A DNA stretch of 6,508 bases from Spirochaetota bacterium (GTDB lineage Bacteria > Spirochaetota > UBA4802 > UB4802), in the NCBI GenBank assembly GCA_018399855.1, contig JAGYNX010000113.1, positions 1 to 6,508 on the forward strand, given 5' to 3'. Every line of letters starts with the position of its first letter. Within the stretch, counting starts at the first letter, position 1. The notes below the pieces were generated by a model that was not told the DNA's origin, searched no databases, and saw only the letters and a list, made by a program, of their open reading frames with translations. The position numbers were made by a program, and so were the translations under genes. This document shows, piece by piece, positions 1 through 6,214 of this stretch.

Positions 1-1275
1 ACGCTGGGTTTGTTCTTTAAGCTGCCGGTCACGTTTAACTATGGCGTCGGTCATGTCGTTGAAGGCATTGCATAAATGGCCAAGTTCATCTTTCGATGAG
101 AAATGTATTTTTCTGTCATAATGCCCATCTGTTACGCTTTTAGAAGCCTGCATGAGATTGTTTATCGGGGTTATAATATTCTTAATCAGCCGGATAGCAA
201 GAAGAATTGATAGCAGCAGGGTGCTCAGAATAAGAGCCATGTACGTGTAGGTTGTCTCCCGCTTGATAATATTGAATTTTTCTTCCAGTATACCAACATA
301 GAGTATTCCTACCACCGTATCGGCAACATCATAAATAGGTTTATACGCGGATATATACCAGTTGTTAACAACAAACGCCTTATCAAGCCATATTTTCTTT
401 TGTACAACAACTTTCCTGTATACTTCTTCTGATACACATGTACCGATTGCCCTTTCCCCGTTTTTTAACGTTACATTGGTAGATACGCGAATGTTATCAA
501 GAAAGATGGTTGCTGTTCCATACTCAACCCCGTCAATCTTTTGTTCATTGAATATCAGGCTTTTTATGTTGTCTGGAATGGAGTAATTTCGGTTAAGAAG
601 TTTTGCGCCGTATAGCACCCCGGCTAGCCTGCCATTGATAAATACAGGGGCTGCAGCCTTGAGGGCAAGGCCTCGATGCAGGTTGGTGTTGTTGATAGGA
701 CGTGCCTTGCTTGTTGAAACTAGTTCAATTTTTGCCTGTTGTGCAAGTTTACTGCCTTCTTCATGCAGGGTCTTTGCTGATATAATTCCTGTCCCGGAAT
801 GACCGATGCCTGTAGCAAGAGTTTTTTTCAAAAGAATATCATCATCCATGGGGGAGGTGGAGGATGGATTGTTCGATCGAACCAGCATTCTGCCATCTGG
901 CAGAATAATATTCAATATGTCAATGCCAGCCTCTTTTTTGACTTCCTGCAGCTTATTGAGCAGAAGTGATGTATTCCTGTTGGTAATGGCTTGTTGCATA
1001 TACGGCAGGGATGCAACATGTTCGATATAGATCTTGATCTCGTCAATTTGCTTGTCATAAATAAAATGGGCAGCATTCAGGTCACTGCGTACTGATTCAT
1101 AGGCCTGCCCGATCACGTTGTCATTTATTATCTTGATACCGATAATCGTTGATGAGATGCCGACAACAAGTACCACTGTTATGAGGCTCATTACAAGTTT
1201 GATGCGCAGACTGTTACTGACAATTTCACGTATTGCTTTCAGACGAAACCGCTTGATTTTTCTTCGATAATTCAT
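1..1275 (-). CDS. Cache/HAMP membrane sensor, probably a histidine kinase (3' end outside window)
   Basis: An open frame of 425 codons runs from an ATG at 1275 to the left edge without a stop, so only the sensory half is visible. After a basic N-terminus, a first membrane helix lies at about residues 27-47. A periplasmic region of about 290 residues follows and ends in a typical Cache signature (NWYISAYKPIYD, then LYVGILEEKF near 325-334). The second helix is at about 345-363, and a HAMP domain at about 362-415 has Pro370 and the DELG motif (396-399). The last visible residues (FNDMTDAIVKRDRQLKEQ) look like the helix that joins HAMP to a kinase domain. The layout resembles sensor kinases with the Cache 3/Cache 2 fusion domain, which bind small extracellular ligands. 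The output domain is not visible, so a chemotaxis receptor or GGDEF protein remains possible. It starts 20 bp after the VWA gene and is probably co-transcribed. The ribosome binding site is weak (GGGA, about 13 bases upstream). Confidence 0.85.
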   Translation of the reverse strand, partial: MNYRRKIKRFRLKAIREIVSNSLRIKLVMSLITVVLVVGISSTIIGIKIINDNVIGQAYESVRSDLNAAHFIYDKQIDEIKIYIEHVASLPYMQQAITNRNTSLLLNKLQEVKKEAGIDILNIILPDGRMLVRSNNPSSTSPMDDDILLKKTLATGIGHSGTGIISAKTLHEEGSKLAQQAKIELVSTSKARPINNTNLHRGLALKAAAPVFINGRLAGVLYGAKLLNRNYSIPDNIKSLIFNEQKIDGVEYGTATIFLDNIRVSTNVTLKNGERAIGTCVSEEVYRKVVVQKKIWLDKAFVVNNWYISAYKPIYDVADTVVGILYVGILEEKFNIIKRETTYTYMALILSTLLLSILLAIRLIKNIITPINNLMQASKSVTDGHYDRKIHFSSKDELGHLCNAFNDMTDAIVKRDRQLKEQTQR

Positions 1276-1295
1276 CAGTGTGGATATATCCCGAT

Positions 1296-2693
1296 TTATT
1301 TTTTTACAAACAGTTTGTCAACGAAATCGGCCAGATCAATTACATTATTAACTTCTCTCATCTCGGTACAGTGAGGTTTATACACGGTGGCGATACTGTC
1401 ACTCCAGTCCCATAGATGCCGTTTGTCGGGATTAAGCCAGAACAGGTTGCGGGACCGTTCTTTTATACGAAGGAACGACTTCATGCCGGGGTCCTGGTTG
1501 TTATTCCTGGCATCACCAATAACAAGTACTGTTGATTTATGGGAAAGCGAGTCGCTGTAATTTTCCATGAACTGGTTGAAACTATTGCCATAATTGCTGC
1601 CCCATCCGTATGTAAAATCTGTATCAGAGAATATTGAGCTTAATGCCCGTTCAGGATCCATTTCCCTGAAGAGTTCGGTAATCTCAACCATGTTACTGAT
1701 GAAGGCAAATGTCCGTACCTTGGAAAAAAGGCTTTGCAGTGTATAAGTGAGCAACAGCATGAACCGGGAATACTGGTTAACCGAACTGGATATATCACAC
1801 AGAACGATCAATTGCGGCCGGTCAATCCTTTTGTCCTTGTAAAAAAGCCTGAAGGGTATACTGTCATATTGCATGTTGGATCTGAATGTCCTTTTCACAT
1901 CCAGGCTGCCATGTTTAATTTTTTTCTTTCTCAGTGATATCCGGTTTTTCATTTTTTGGCCGAATCTCATTATGAGTTCACGCATCTCTTTTATTTCTTC
2001 GGGGGTAAGCTGGTATATGAACTTATTCAGCAGGTATTCATCATGTTTTTTTTGTTCTGTACCGATGGTTTTCTCATTCCTGCGGTTCTTGAGCATCTCA
2101 AGCATCATCTGGTAGAGATCGTCATCAAGGGTGGCGTCATCACCGGTTTCATCGCTGTCTTCTTCTGAAATACCGGGGGAGGACGTGTGACCACGTGAAC
2201 TGAACAGCATGAATCCAAGTCCGCCGCCCCCTGATTCGGAAGACTCTTCCAGGCTTTCAAGGAAAAGGCTTAGCAGTTGTTCAGGGGTTTTTTCAAACAG
2301 TGATTCAGAAGGCTGTTCATCCAGGAATTTCTCAACCTGTTCTTGGAGCATGATCATCTGTTCATCAGTAATCTTTTGATCATCATGTGATTTGAGCTGA
2401 TCAATAGATCTCTCGATCAGGGTGTCCAGGAAGTTATCTGAATCGCCGGTCTTTTTTTCAAAAAACCGTTCAAAACATCGTTCAAAAACGGGAAGATCGG
2501 TATAATCCTTTATGAGTGTGGATGACAGGGTCTGCTTGAAGGCATTTTTATCGTTGAACTCTACATACTGGAGTGCTTCGAACATATCCATTACTTCAAC
2601 CGTGGATAGCTCTATACCCGCGTCTTTCAGGATTGCAGTAAAGTCAAAAAACTTTTTTTTAACGCGATGCTGTATGTCATTTTCATGCTTCAT
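1296..2693 (-). CDS. CoxE-like von Willebrand factor A (VWA) domain protein
   Basis: This 465-aa protein has no signal peptide or membrane segment and should be cytoplasmic. Residues 1-150 are helical and charged. A Gly/Ser-rich then strongly acidic linker follows (about 150-195). A basic stretch (RISLRKKKIKHGSLDVKRT, from 251) leads into the VWA domain at about 290-465. The metal-binding MIDAS site is visible as D300-x-S302-x-S304 (CDISSSV), with S366 in GWGSNYG where a Thr is usual, and D394 in VIGDARNNN. The later WLNP motif (419-422) is typical of CoxE-like proteins. In the CO dehydrogenase cluster of Oligotropha, CoxE works with the AAA+ protein CoxD in maturing the metal centre. The partner ATPase here ends 8 bp upstream. 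The client is unknown. The start at 2693 is the natural one given this spacing, although no strong Shine-Dalgarno is present, which points to translational coupling. Confidence 0.9.
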   Translation of the reverse strand: MKHENDIQHRVKKKFFDFTAILKDAGIELSTVEVMDMFEALQYVEFNDKNAFKQTLSSTLIKDYTDLPVFERCFERFFEKKTGDSDNFLDTLIERSIDQLKSHDDQKITDEQMIMLQEQVEKFLDEQPSESLFEKTPEQLLSLFLESLEESSESGGGGLGFMLFSSRGHTSSPGISEEDSDETGDDATLDDDLYQMMLEMLKNRRNEKTIGTEQKKHDEYLLNKFIYQLTPEEIKEMRELIMRFGQKMKNRISLRKKKIKHGSLDVKRTFRSNMQYDSIPFRLFYKDKRIDRPQLIVLCDISSSVNQYSRFMLLLTYTLQSLFSKVRTFAFISNMVEITELFREMDPERALSSIFSDTDFTYGWGSNYGNSFNQFMENYSDSLSHKSTVLVIGDARNNNQDPGMKSFLRIKERSRNLFWLNPDKRHLWDWSDSIATVYKPHCTEMREVNNVIDLADFVDKLFVKK

Positions 2694-2701
2694 ATGCTGT
2701 T

Positions 2702-3610
2702 CTAATGAATAAAGATGTCATCAGATTTTTTCTTAACCAGTTCGATGTCCTTTTCGTATTTTAATATGAAATTCAGCGTATCAATGGCTGATTCCTTTTT
2801 CAACACTTCGCATCCAAGCAGTGAAAGAGCCTTTGCCCAGTCGAGTGTTTCACTTATACTGGGTTCCTTTTTCAATGGCAGCTGGCGAATTCTATGTACC
2901 GTTTCAATCAATTCACTGGTAAGGTATGATCCACATTCGGGTACCTTGATCTGTATTATTTTCTCTTCAAGTTCTTTTGAAGGAAAATCTATGTACAGGT
3001 GAAGACACCTTCTTTTCAACGCGTCCGACATCTCCCTGGCGTTATTGGATGTCAGGAGAACGAATGGTTTATGCTTTGCCACGATGGTGCCAATTTCAGG
3101 TATGGTTATCTGGTAGTCAGATAATACTTCAAGAAGAAAGGCTTCAAACTCTGAATCTGATTTGTCTATCTCATCAATCAGCAGTACCGCCGGTGAAGGA
3201 CTCGCTACGGCCTTTAGAATTGGCCTTGGAATCAAGAACTTATCAGAAAAGAATACGTCTTCTTCCTCTGAAAGCTTATTTATCGCGTCGGTAAGGGTAT
3301 CCTCGTTGCTAAGCATCTGGCTCAACTTGTCCTTCAGTATCTGGGTATACAAAAGCTGCTTGGCGTATTCCCATTCGTACAATGCCTTGGCCTCATCTAG
3401 TCCCTCGTAGCATTGAAGCCGTATCAGTTCCATGTTTAGTGCCAGTGCTATACATTTTCCAAGATCGGTTTTACCCACACCGGCCGGTCCTTCCACCAGC
3501 ACAGGTTTTTGCATCTTCATGGCAAGGTATATGGTAGTGGCAATATCCCTGGAGCAGATATACTTATGCTTTTCAAGTTGATCAATCACATGCTGCACAT
3601 TATCAAACAT
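2702..3610 (-). CDS. MoxR/CoxD-type AAA+ ATPase
   Basis: A complete 302-aa AAA+ protein of the MoxR group. Walker A is GPAGVGKT (41-48, Lys47). Walker B is LLIDEID (143-149, Asp146/Glu147). Sensor 1 is in LLTSNN (185-190, Asn189). The arginine finger is in ALKRRC (197-202, Arg200/Arg201). The sensor-2 region carries SISETLDWAKAL (251-262), a pattern typical of CoxD-like members. The motif FEAFLLEVLSDYQITIPE (155-172) is also characteristic of the family. MoxR ATPases form hexameric rings and act as chaperones with a VWA partner, using ATP hydrolysis to mature or activate enzyme complexes. All catalytic residues that can be checked are intact, so it should be active. It is the first gene of a cluster (ATPase, VWA protein, sensor), preceded by its own promoter and a GAGGG ribosome binding site. 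Its specific client cannot be read from the window. Confidence 0.93.
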   Translation of the reverse strand: MFDNVQHVIDQLEKHKYICSRDIATTIYLAMKMQKPVLVEGPAGVGKTDLGKCIALALNMELIRLQCYEGLDEAKALYEWEYAKQLLYTQILKDKLSQMLSNEDTLTDAINKLSEEEDVFFSDKFLIPRPILKAVASPSPAVLLIDEIDKSDSEFEAFLLEVLSDYQITIPEIGTIVAKHKPFVLLTSNNAREMSDALKRRCLHLYIDFPSKELEEKIIQIKVPECGSYLTSELIETVHRIRQLPLKKEPSISETLDWAKALSLLGCEVLKKESAIDTLNFILKYEKDIELVKKKSDDIFIH

Positions 3611-3618
3611 TACAATAG

Positions 3619-3623
3619 CCCTC
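3619..3623 (-). promoter_or_regulatory. Ribosome binding site of the MoxR-type ATPase gene
   Basis: GAGGG on the minus strand lies 8 bases before the ATG at 3610. This is good Shine-Dalgarno spacing and supports that start codon. Confidence 0.7.
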
Positions 3624-3633
3624 GATTTTACTT

Positions 3634-3649
3634 CTATAATGAATTATAG
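3634..3649. repeat. Perfect inverted repeat over the ATPase promoter
   Basis: CTATAAT-GA-ATTATAG is a perfect palindrome with 7-bp arms and a 2-bp centre. Read on the minus strand, one arm is the -10 hexamer TATAAT and the other lies at or just after the expected transcription start, which is where an operator would sit. The 2-base centre is too short for a good RNA hairpin, so a site for a dimeric DNA-binding protein is the more natural reading. AT-rich palindromes also arise by chance, so an operator role is only inferred. Confidence 0.4.
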
Positions 3650-3651
3650 CA
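3643..3651 (-). promoter_or_regulatory. Extended -10 promoter for the ATPase-VWA-sensor cluster
   Basis: On the minus strand the sequence reads TGC-TATAAT: a consensus sigma70-type -10 hexamer (3648 to 3643) preceded by the TGn extension (3651 to 3649). The upstream DNA (3655-3680) is very AT-rich, and I find no good -35 hexamer at 16-18 bp, as is usual for extended -10 promoters. The expected start near 3636 would give a leader of about 25 bases that contains the GAGGG ribosome binding site. It probably drives all three genes to the left, because the gaps between them (8 and 20 bp) leave little room for other promoters. Confidence 0.6.
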
Positions 3652-3750
3652 TATACTAGTCATTAATAATAATATAACATGTTCGGCAAGAAGTTTACTG
3701 AAAAAGTGGGATCATTGATCATTGCCTGCATAAAACTGGACTGGGGTTCT

Positions 3751-3774
3751 CACGGAGACACGGAGGCACGGTGC
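3751..3774. repeat. Short tandem 8-bp repeat (CACGGAGA type)
   Basis: Three consecutive 8-bp units, CACGGAGA, CACGGAGG and CACGGTGC (the last degenerate), lie in the spacer between the dehydrogenase-like gene and the ATPase gene. The unit resembles the CCACAGAG/GCACAGAG units in the arms of the argF-argG element in this window (6044-6067). Repeats of this CACAGAG/CACGGAG style are widespread in noncoding DNA of many environmental bacteria. This copy may be a decayed fragment of such an element, as no inverted partner is seen nearby. Confidence 0.55.
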
Positions 3775-3803
3775 GATGGTCAGCATCATGATTTCAGCGA
3801 TCA

Positions 3804-3821
3804 TTCCCGGGAATCCGGGAA
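3804..3821 (-). other. GC-rich hairpin just after the dehydrogenase-like gene
   Basis: On the minus strand TTCCCGG-ATTC-CCGGGAA forms a 7-bp perfect stem with a 4-base loop, beginning 13 bases past the stop codon. It could stabilise or help end the upstream arg transcript. No T-tract follows, so it is not a classical intrinsic terminator. Confidence 0.4.
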
Positions 3822-3833
3822 GAGCACTAAAGA

Positions 3834-4787
3834 TTAAACCCTCAGCTTGTTGAAAAGCTGCAGGTCCCTGGCCCTTGCCACCACTTCGGGGGGTAAAGCC
3901 TGGTTGTTATGTGAAATATAATGAACAAGTGTCTGGGTTATCCCCAGAATTTTTGCCATGTCGCCGCCGGTTTCAACGAATTCACCATTCCAGGCATTTT
4001 GCATCTGCTGGCGGCTGAAGGATTGATGAAAATCAATCAGTTCACGAAGATCATCCATCTGTCCGCAAACCTCTTCTGATTGTGAACAGGCAGATGCAAT
4101 ATAGTGCATGAATCCAATATAAGCTTCAACGATCAATGTTCTCTCAATCATGCTCCATCTTTTAAGTATTTTTCGCAGTGCCTTGCCCTTAACAGGAAAA
4201 AGATATTCACTGTGGCATTGAAAATCATCCAGGGTCAGTGTTCCATGAGAAATTGTATTGAGTATCTCCAGGTCTTGCGAAAGCAGTGAACCTTCAGGAA
4301 GCGACTCTACAGGCATGAATATCATTTTCGTGTATTGTTCGTCTCCGGGGTAGCGGCCGGTTACCAGTAATATATCAGCATCCAGTCCGCCGGATATGTA
4401 TCTTTTGGTGCCATTCAATACAACCGAGGAATCGTCACGTTTAATGATAAGACGATTATCACGAGGTTCTGTGTGTGCCATTGCCCCAATACTGTTGTCT
4501 TCAAGTGATCGAATCCTGGAAAAAATTGGATGATCCTGATCCATCAAGCCTATAGTGTCCTTAATAATGCATCGGAAAAGGGAAAACTGTACTACCCAGA
4601 GAATAGCGAGGCCCATATCCCCGGCTTCTTTGGCCAGCCGGGTAGAAGGGAATATGTTGCTGTTATAATCGAACTCGGCAACAGGGGGGAATTCAGCACA
4701 CACTTTGTTCCATGTATCCCTGAACATGGACTTGTTGCTGGATCGTTCGACATAGTTTTGTTCAAGCTGCTGGATTAATGATGACAT
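3834..4787 (-). CDS. Divergent, shortened acyl-CoA dehydrogenase-like protein
   Basis: The 317-aa product keeps middle-domain marks of the acyl-CoA dehydrogenase family: AMAHTEP (102-108, the TEP flavin/substrate loop), LNGTKRYISGG (124-134), ADILLVTGR (137-145) and a family-like LTLDDF (185-189 region). An ER pair (215-216) opens the C-terminal helices. The family is normally about 380 residues. Here both the N-terminal helical part (TEP near 106 instead of about 130) and the C-terminal part are short. The chain ends at RARDLQLFNKLRV, just where the YEGT-type motif with the catalytic glutamate would be expected, and the usual GG-x-G segment is not recognisable. It may be a low-activity or non-dehydrogenase flavoprotein. 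Its substrate is unknown. It starts 20 bp after argG with a GGGGA ribosome binding site, so it is probably co-transcribed with argG, though no role in arginine synthesis is apparent. Confidence 0.75.
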   Translation of the reverse strand: MSSLIQQLEQNYVERSSNKSMFRDTWNKVCAEFPPVAEFDYNSNIFPSTRLAKEAGDMGLAILWVVQFSLFRCIIKDTIGLMDQDHPIFSRIRSLEDNSIGAMAHTEPRDNRLIIKRDDSSVVLNGTKRYISGGLDADILLVTGRYPGDEQYTKMIFMPVESLPEGSLLSQDLEILNTISHGTLTLDDFQCHSEYLFPVKGKALRKILKRWSMIERTLIVEAYIGFMHYIASACSQSEEVCGQMDDLRELIDFHQSFSRQQMQNAWNGEFVETGGDMAKILGITQTLVHYISHNNQALPPEVVARARDLQLFNKLRV

Positions 4788-4794
4788 GTTATAT

Positions 4795-4799
4795 TCCCC
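4795..4799 (-). promoter_or_regulatory. Ribosome binding site of the dehydrogenase-like gene
   Basis: GGGGA on the minus strand, 7 bases before the ATG at 4787, lies in the 20-bp gap after argG. It supports this start and independent initiation within the operon. Confidence 0.6.
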
Positions 4800-4807
4800 G
4801 GGAGATA

Positions 4808-6013
4808 CTATCTCCTCTTATTCTTTAATAGAGTTTCAATTTTTCCCGGCAGCCCGTACACATTTATAAAGCCCGTGGCGTCCTTCTGATCGTACAATTC
4901 ACTTTCATCGAAGGTTGCTATATCCGGCTCGTATAGTGTAACCGGTGAGGTTCTCCCCACCACAGCACAGCTGCCCTTGTATAACTTCAACCTGACTGTA
5001 CCAGTCACGTTTTTCTGGGTTTCGTTCATGAAAGCATCAAGTGCTTCACGTCGTTTAGCAAACCACTGGCCGTTATAGGCCAGGATGGCGTACTCAATAG
5101 ACAGCTTGTCCTTCAAATGCTGTGTGTCCCTGTCAAGGGTTATTGATTCCAGGTCCCGGTGTGCCATTAGAAGAACGGTGCCTGCAGGGGTTTCATATAC
5201 CCCCCGTGACTTAATGCCCACCAGCCTGTTCTCCACTATGTCAATACGCCCGACGCCGTGTGTACCGGCTATCTTGTTCAGTTTCTGCATCAATTCTACA
5301 GGGCCGTATGCCTTGCTGTCAAGGGCAACAGGAATGCCTTCCTTGAAATCAACATCAATATATTGTGCCTTGTCCGGGGCCTTCTCGGGAGAAGAGGTAA
5401 GTATAAACATATCCTCATCAGGTTCTTTGAAGGGGTCTTCCAGTACACCACCTTCATACGATATATGCAGAAGGTTTCTGTCCATGCTGTAAGGCTTGTC
5501 TTTCGTTATGGGCAATGGGATATTATGCTTACTGGCATAATCAAAAAGAAGGGAACGTGAATTAAGGTCCCAGATTCTCCAGGGCGCGATGATTGATATT
5601 TCAGGGGCAAGTGCCTTGAAGGCCAGTTCAAAACGAACCTGGTCGTTTCCCTTGCCTGTGGCACCGTGACAGACCGCGTCGGCACCTTCTTTCCGGGCGA
5701 TCTCAATCTGCCTTTTGGCGATGATCGGCCGGGCAAGGCTGGTGCCGAGAAGGTAACGGTCTTCGTATATGGCATTGGCCTTTATGGCAGGATATATATA
5801 ATCGGTAACGAACTCTTCTTTAAGATCTTCGATATAACATTTGCTGGCACCGGTATTAATGGCCTTTTCTTCAAGTCCGTCCAGCTCTTCTTCCTGTCCC
5901 ACATCTGCCGCGTAGCATACAACTTCACAGCCATAGGTATCAATGAGCCACTTAACAATAACCGAAGTATCCAGTCCCCCGGAATAAGCCAGAACAACTT
6001 TCTTTACACTCAT
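4808..6013 (-). CDS. argG: Argininosuccinate synthase
   Basis: A complete 401-aa enzyme that joins citrulline and aspartate with ATP to give argininosuccinate and AMP plus pyrophosphate, the penultimate step of arginine synthesis, in the cytoplasm. The N-type ATP pyrophosphatase loop AYSGGLDTS is at 9-17. The second signature HGATGKGNDQVRFE is at 116-129 and binds citrulline, aspartate and ATP. YSMDRNLLHISYEGG (175-189) and GRIDIVENRLVGIKSRGVYE (255-274) are also standard. Length and motifs match the common bacterial form of about 400 residues, shorter than the E. coli enzyme. The start at 6013 is supported by a strong AAAAGGAG ribosome binding site. argF lies 201 bp upstream in the same direction, and a dehydrogenase-like gene follows after 20 bp. 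Nothing looks damaged. Confidence 0.98.
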   Translation of the reverse strand: MSVKKVVLAYSGGLDTSVIVKWLIDTYGCEVVCYAADVGQEEELDGLEEKAINTGASKCYIEDLKEEFVTDYIYPAIKANAIYEDRYLLGTSLARPIIAKRQIEIARKEGADAVCHGATGKGNDQVRFELAFKALAPEISIIAPWRIWDLNSRSLLFDYASKHNIPLPITKDKPYSMDRNLLHISYEGGVLEDPFKEPDEDMFILTSSPEKAPDKAQYIDVDFKEGIPVALDSKAYGPVELMQKLNKIAGTHGVGRIDIVENRLVGIKSRGVYETPAGTVLLMAHRDLESITLDRDTQHLKDKLSIEYAILAYNGQWFAKRREALDAFMNETQKNVTGTVRLKLYKGSCAVVGRTSPVTLYEPDIATFDESELYDQKDATGFINVYGLPGKIETLLKNKRR

Positions 6014-6022
6014 AACAACAAA

Positions 6023-6030
6023 CTCCTTTT
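6023..6030 (-). promoter_or_regulatory. Ribosome binding site of argG
   Basis: AAAAGGAG on the minus strand, 9 bases before the argG ATG, is a near-consensus Shine-Dalgarno and the strongest in the window. It lies outside the neighbouring inverted-repeat element. Confidence 0.8.
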
Positions 6031-6040
6031 CGTTTGCGTA

Positions 6041-6203
6041 TTACCACAGAGGCACAGAGATACAGAGAAAGGCAGAGAAAGGATTTTTTTGTCTGTCTTT
6101 ATGGTATAATATGGCATTATTGTTAGCTGTTAAACCCTTCGGGTTCAATGATATGCAACCAGACAACCATATTCCCCTCTGTTTCTCTGAGCCTCTGTGG
6201 TAA
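6041..6203. repeat. MITE-like element with terminal inverted repeats between argF and argG
   Basis: The left end (6041-6066) begins TTACCACAGAGGCACAGAGA. The right end (6178-6203) is its inverse complement with 2 mismatches in 26 bp. The left arm is built from 8-bp units, CCACAGAG, GCACAGAG and ATACAGAG (6044-6067). Each CCACAGAG end is flanked by a TA (6042-6043 and 6201-6202), as expected if a TA target had been duplicated on insertion. The interior shows further loose self-complementarity (TTGTCTG after the left arm against CAGACAA before the right arm) and a central hairpin. No transposase is encoded, so this would be a non-autonomous mobile or structural repeat. In RNA the whole unit could fold into one long imperfect stem between the argF and argG coding regions. 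Mobility is inferred; the arms are seen directly. Confidence 0.7.
6133..6145. other. Central short hairpin of the repeat element
   Basis: AACCC-TTC-GGGTT has a 5-bp perfect stem and a 3-base loop, and sits in the central part of the 163-bp repeat. On the minus strand it reads AACCC-GAA-GGGTT and is not followed by a T-tract, so it does not look like a terminator. It may be the tip of the larger fold. Confidence 0.45.
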
Positions 6204-6214
6204 ATCAGTTTCGT

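Noticed and set aside
362..1030. Plus-strand open frames of 74 codons each (362-586 and 806-1030)
   Set aside because: They lie inside the minus-strand sensor gene, have no family-like motifs, and are shadows of its coding frame.
2646..2660. A8/T6 homopolymer near the start of the VWA gene as a slippage or frameshift site
   Set aside because: The frame is intact on both sides and encodes ordinary Lys-Lys/Phe-Phe residues, with no alternative frame of note downstream.
3706..3723. Intrinsic terminator from GATCAATGATC and a nearby T5 run on the minus strand
   Set aside because: The palindrome has only a 1-base centre and few GC pairs, and the T-run is short and separated from it by CCAC.
3710..3805. 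Three GATCATT copies (3710, 3717, 3799) as operator or methylation cluster
   Set aside because: Two are tandem and the third is 80 bp away. The motif is short and AT-rich enough to occur by chance.
5085..5560. Plus-strand open frames of 100-135 codons opposite argG
   Set aside because: argG is unmistakable on the minus strand; the opposite frames show no recognisable motifs and no proper ribosome binding sites.
5666..6109. Plus-strand 147-codon frame ending in the repeat, containing RHRDTEKG
   Set aside because: Most of it is antisense to argG, and the RHRDTE tail is simply the CACAGAG repeat translated, a known source of false proteins.
6089..6110. Plus-strand promoter with TGG-TATAAT and an upstream TTGTCT
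   Set aside because: The extended -10 is good, but TTGTCT is only 10 bp away, it would fire against argF, and no plus-strand gene follows. It is probably chance inside the AT-rich element.
6107..6148. Minus-strand promoter for argG inside the repeat (TATTAT with TTGAAC upstream)
   Set aside because: The two hexamers are about 30 bp apart and no better -35 is found at 16-18 bp, so I cannot support it.
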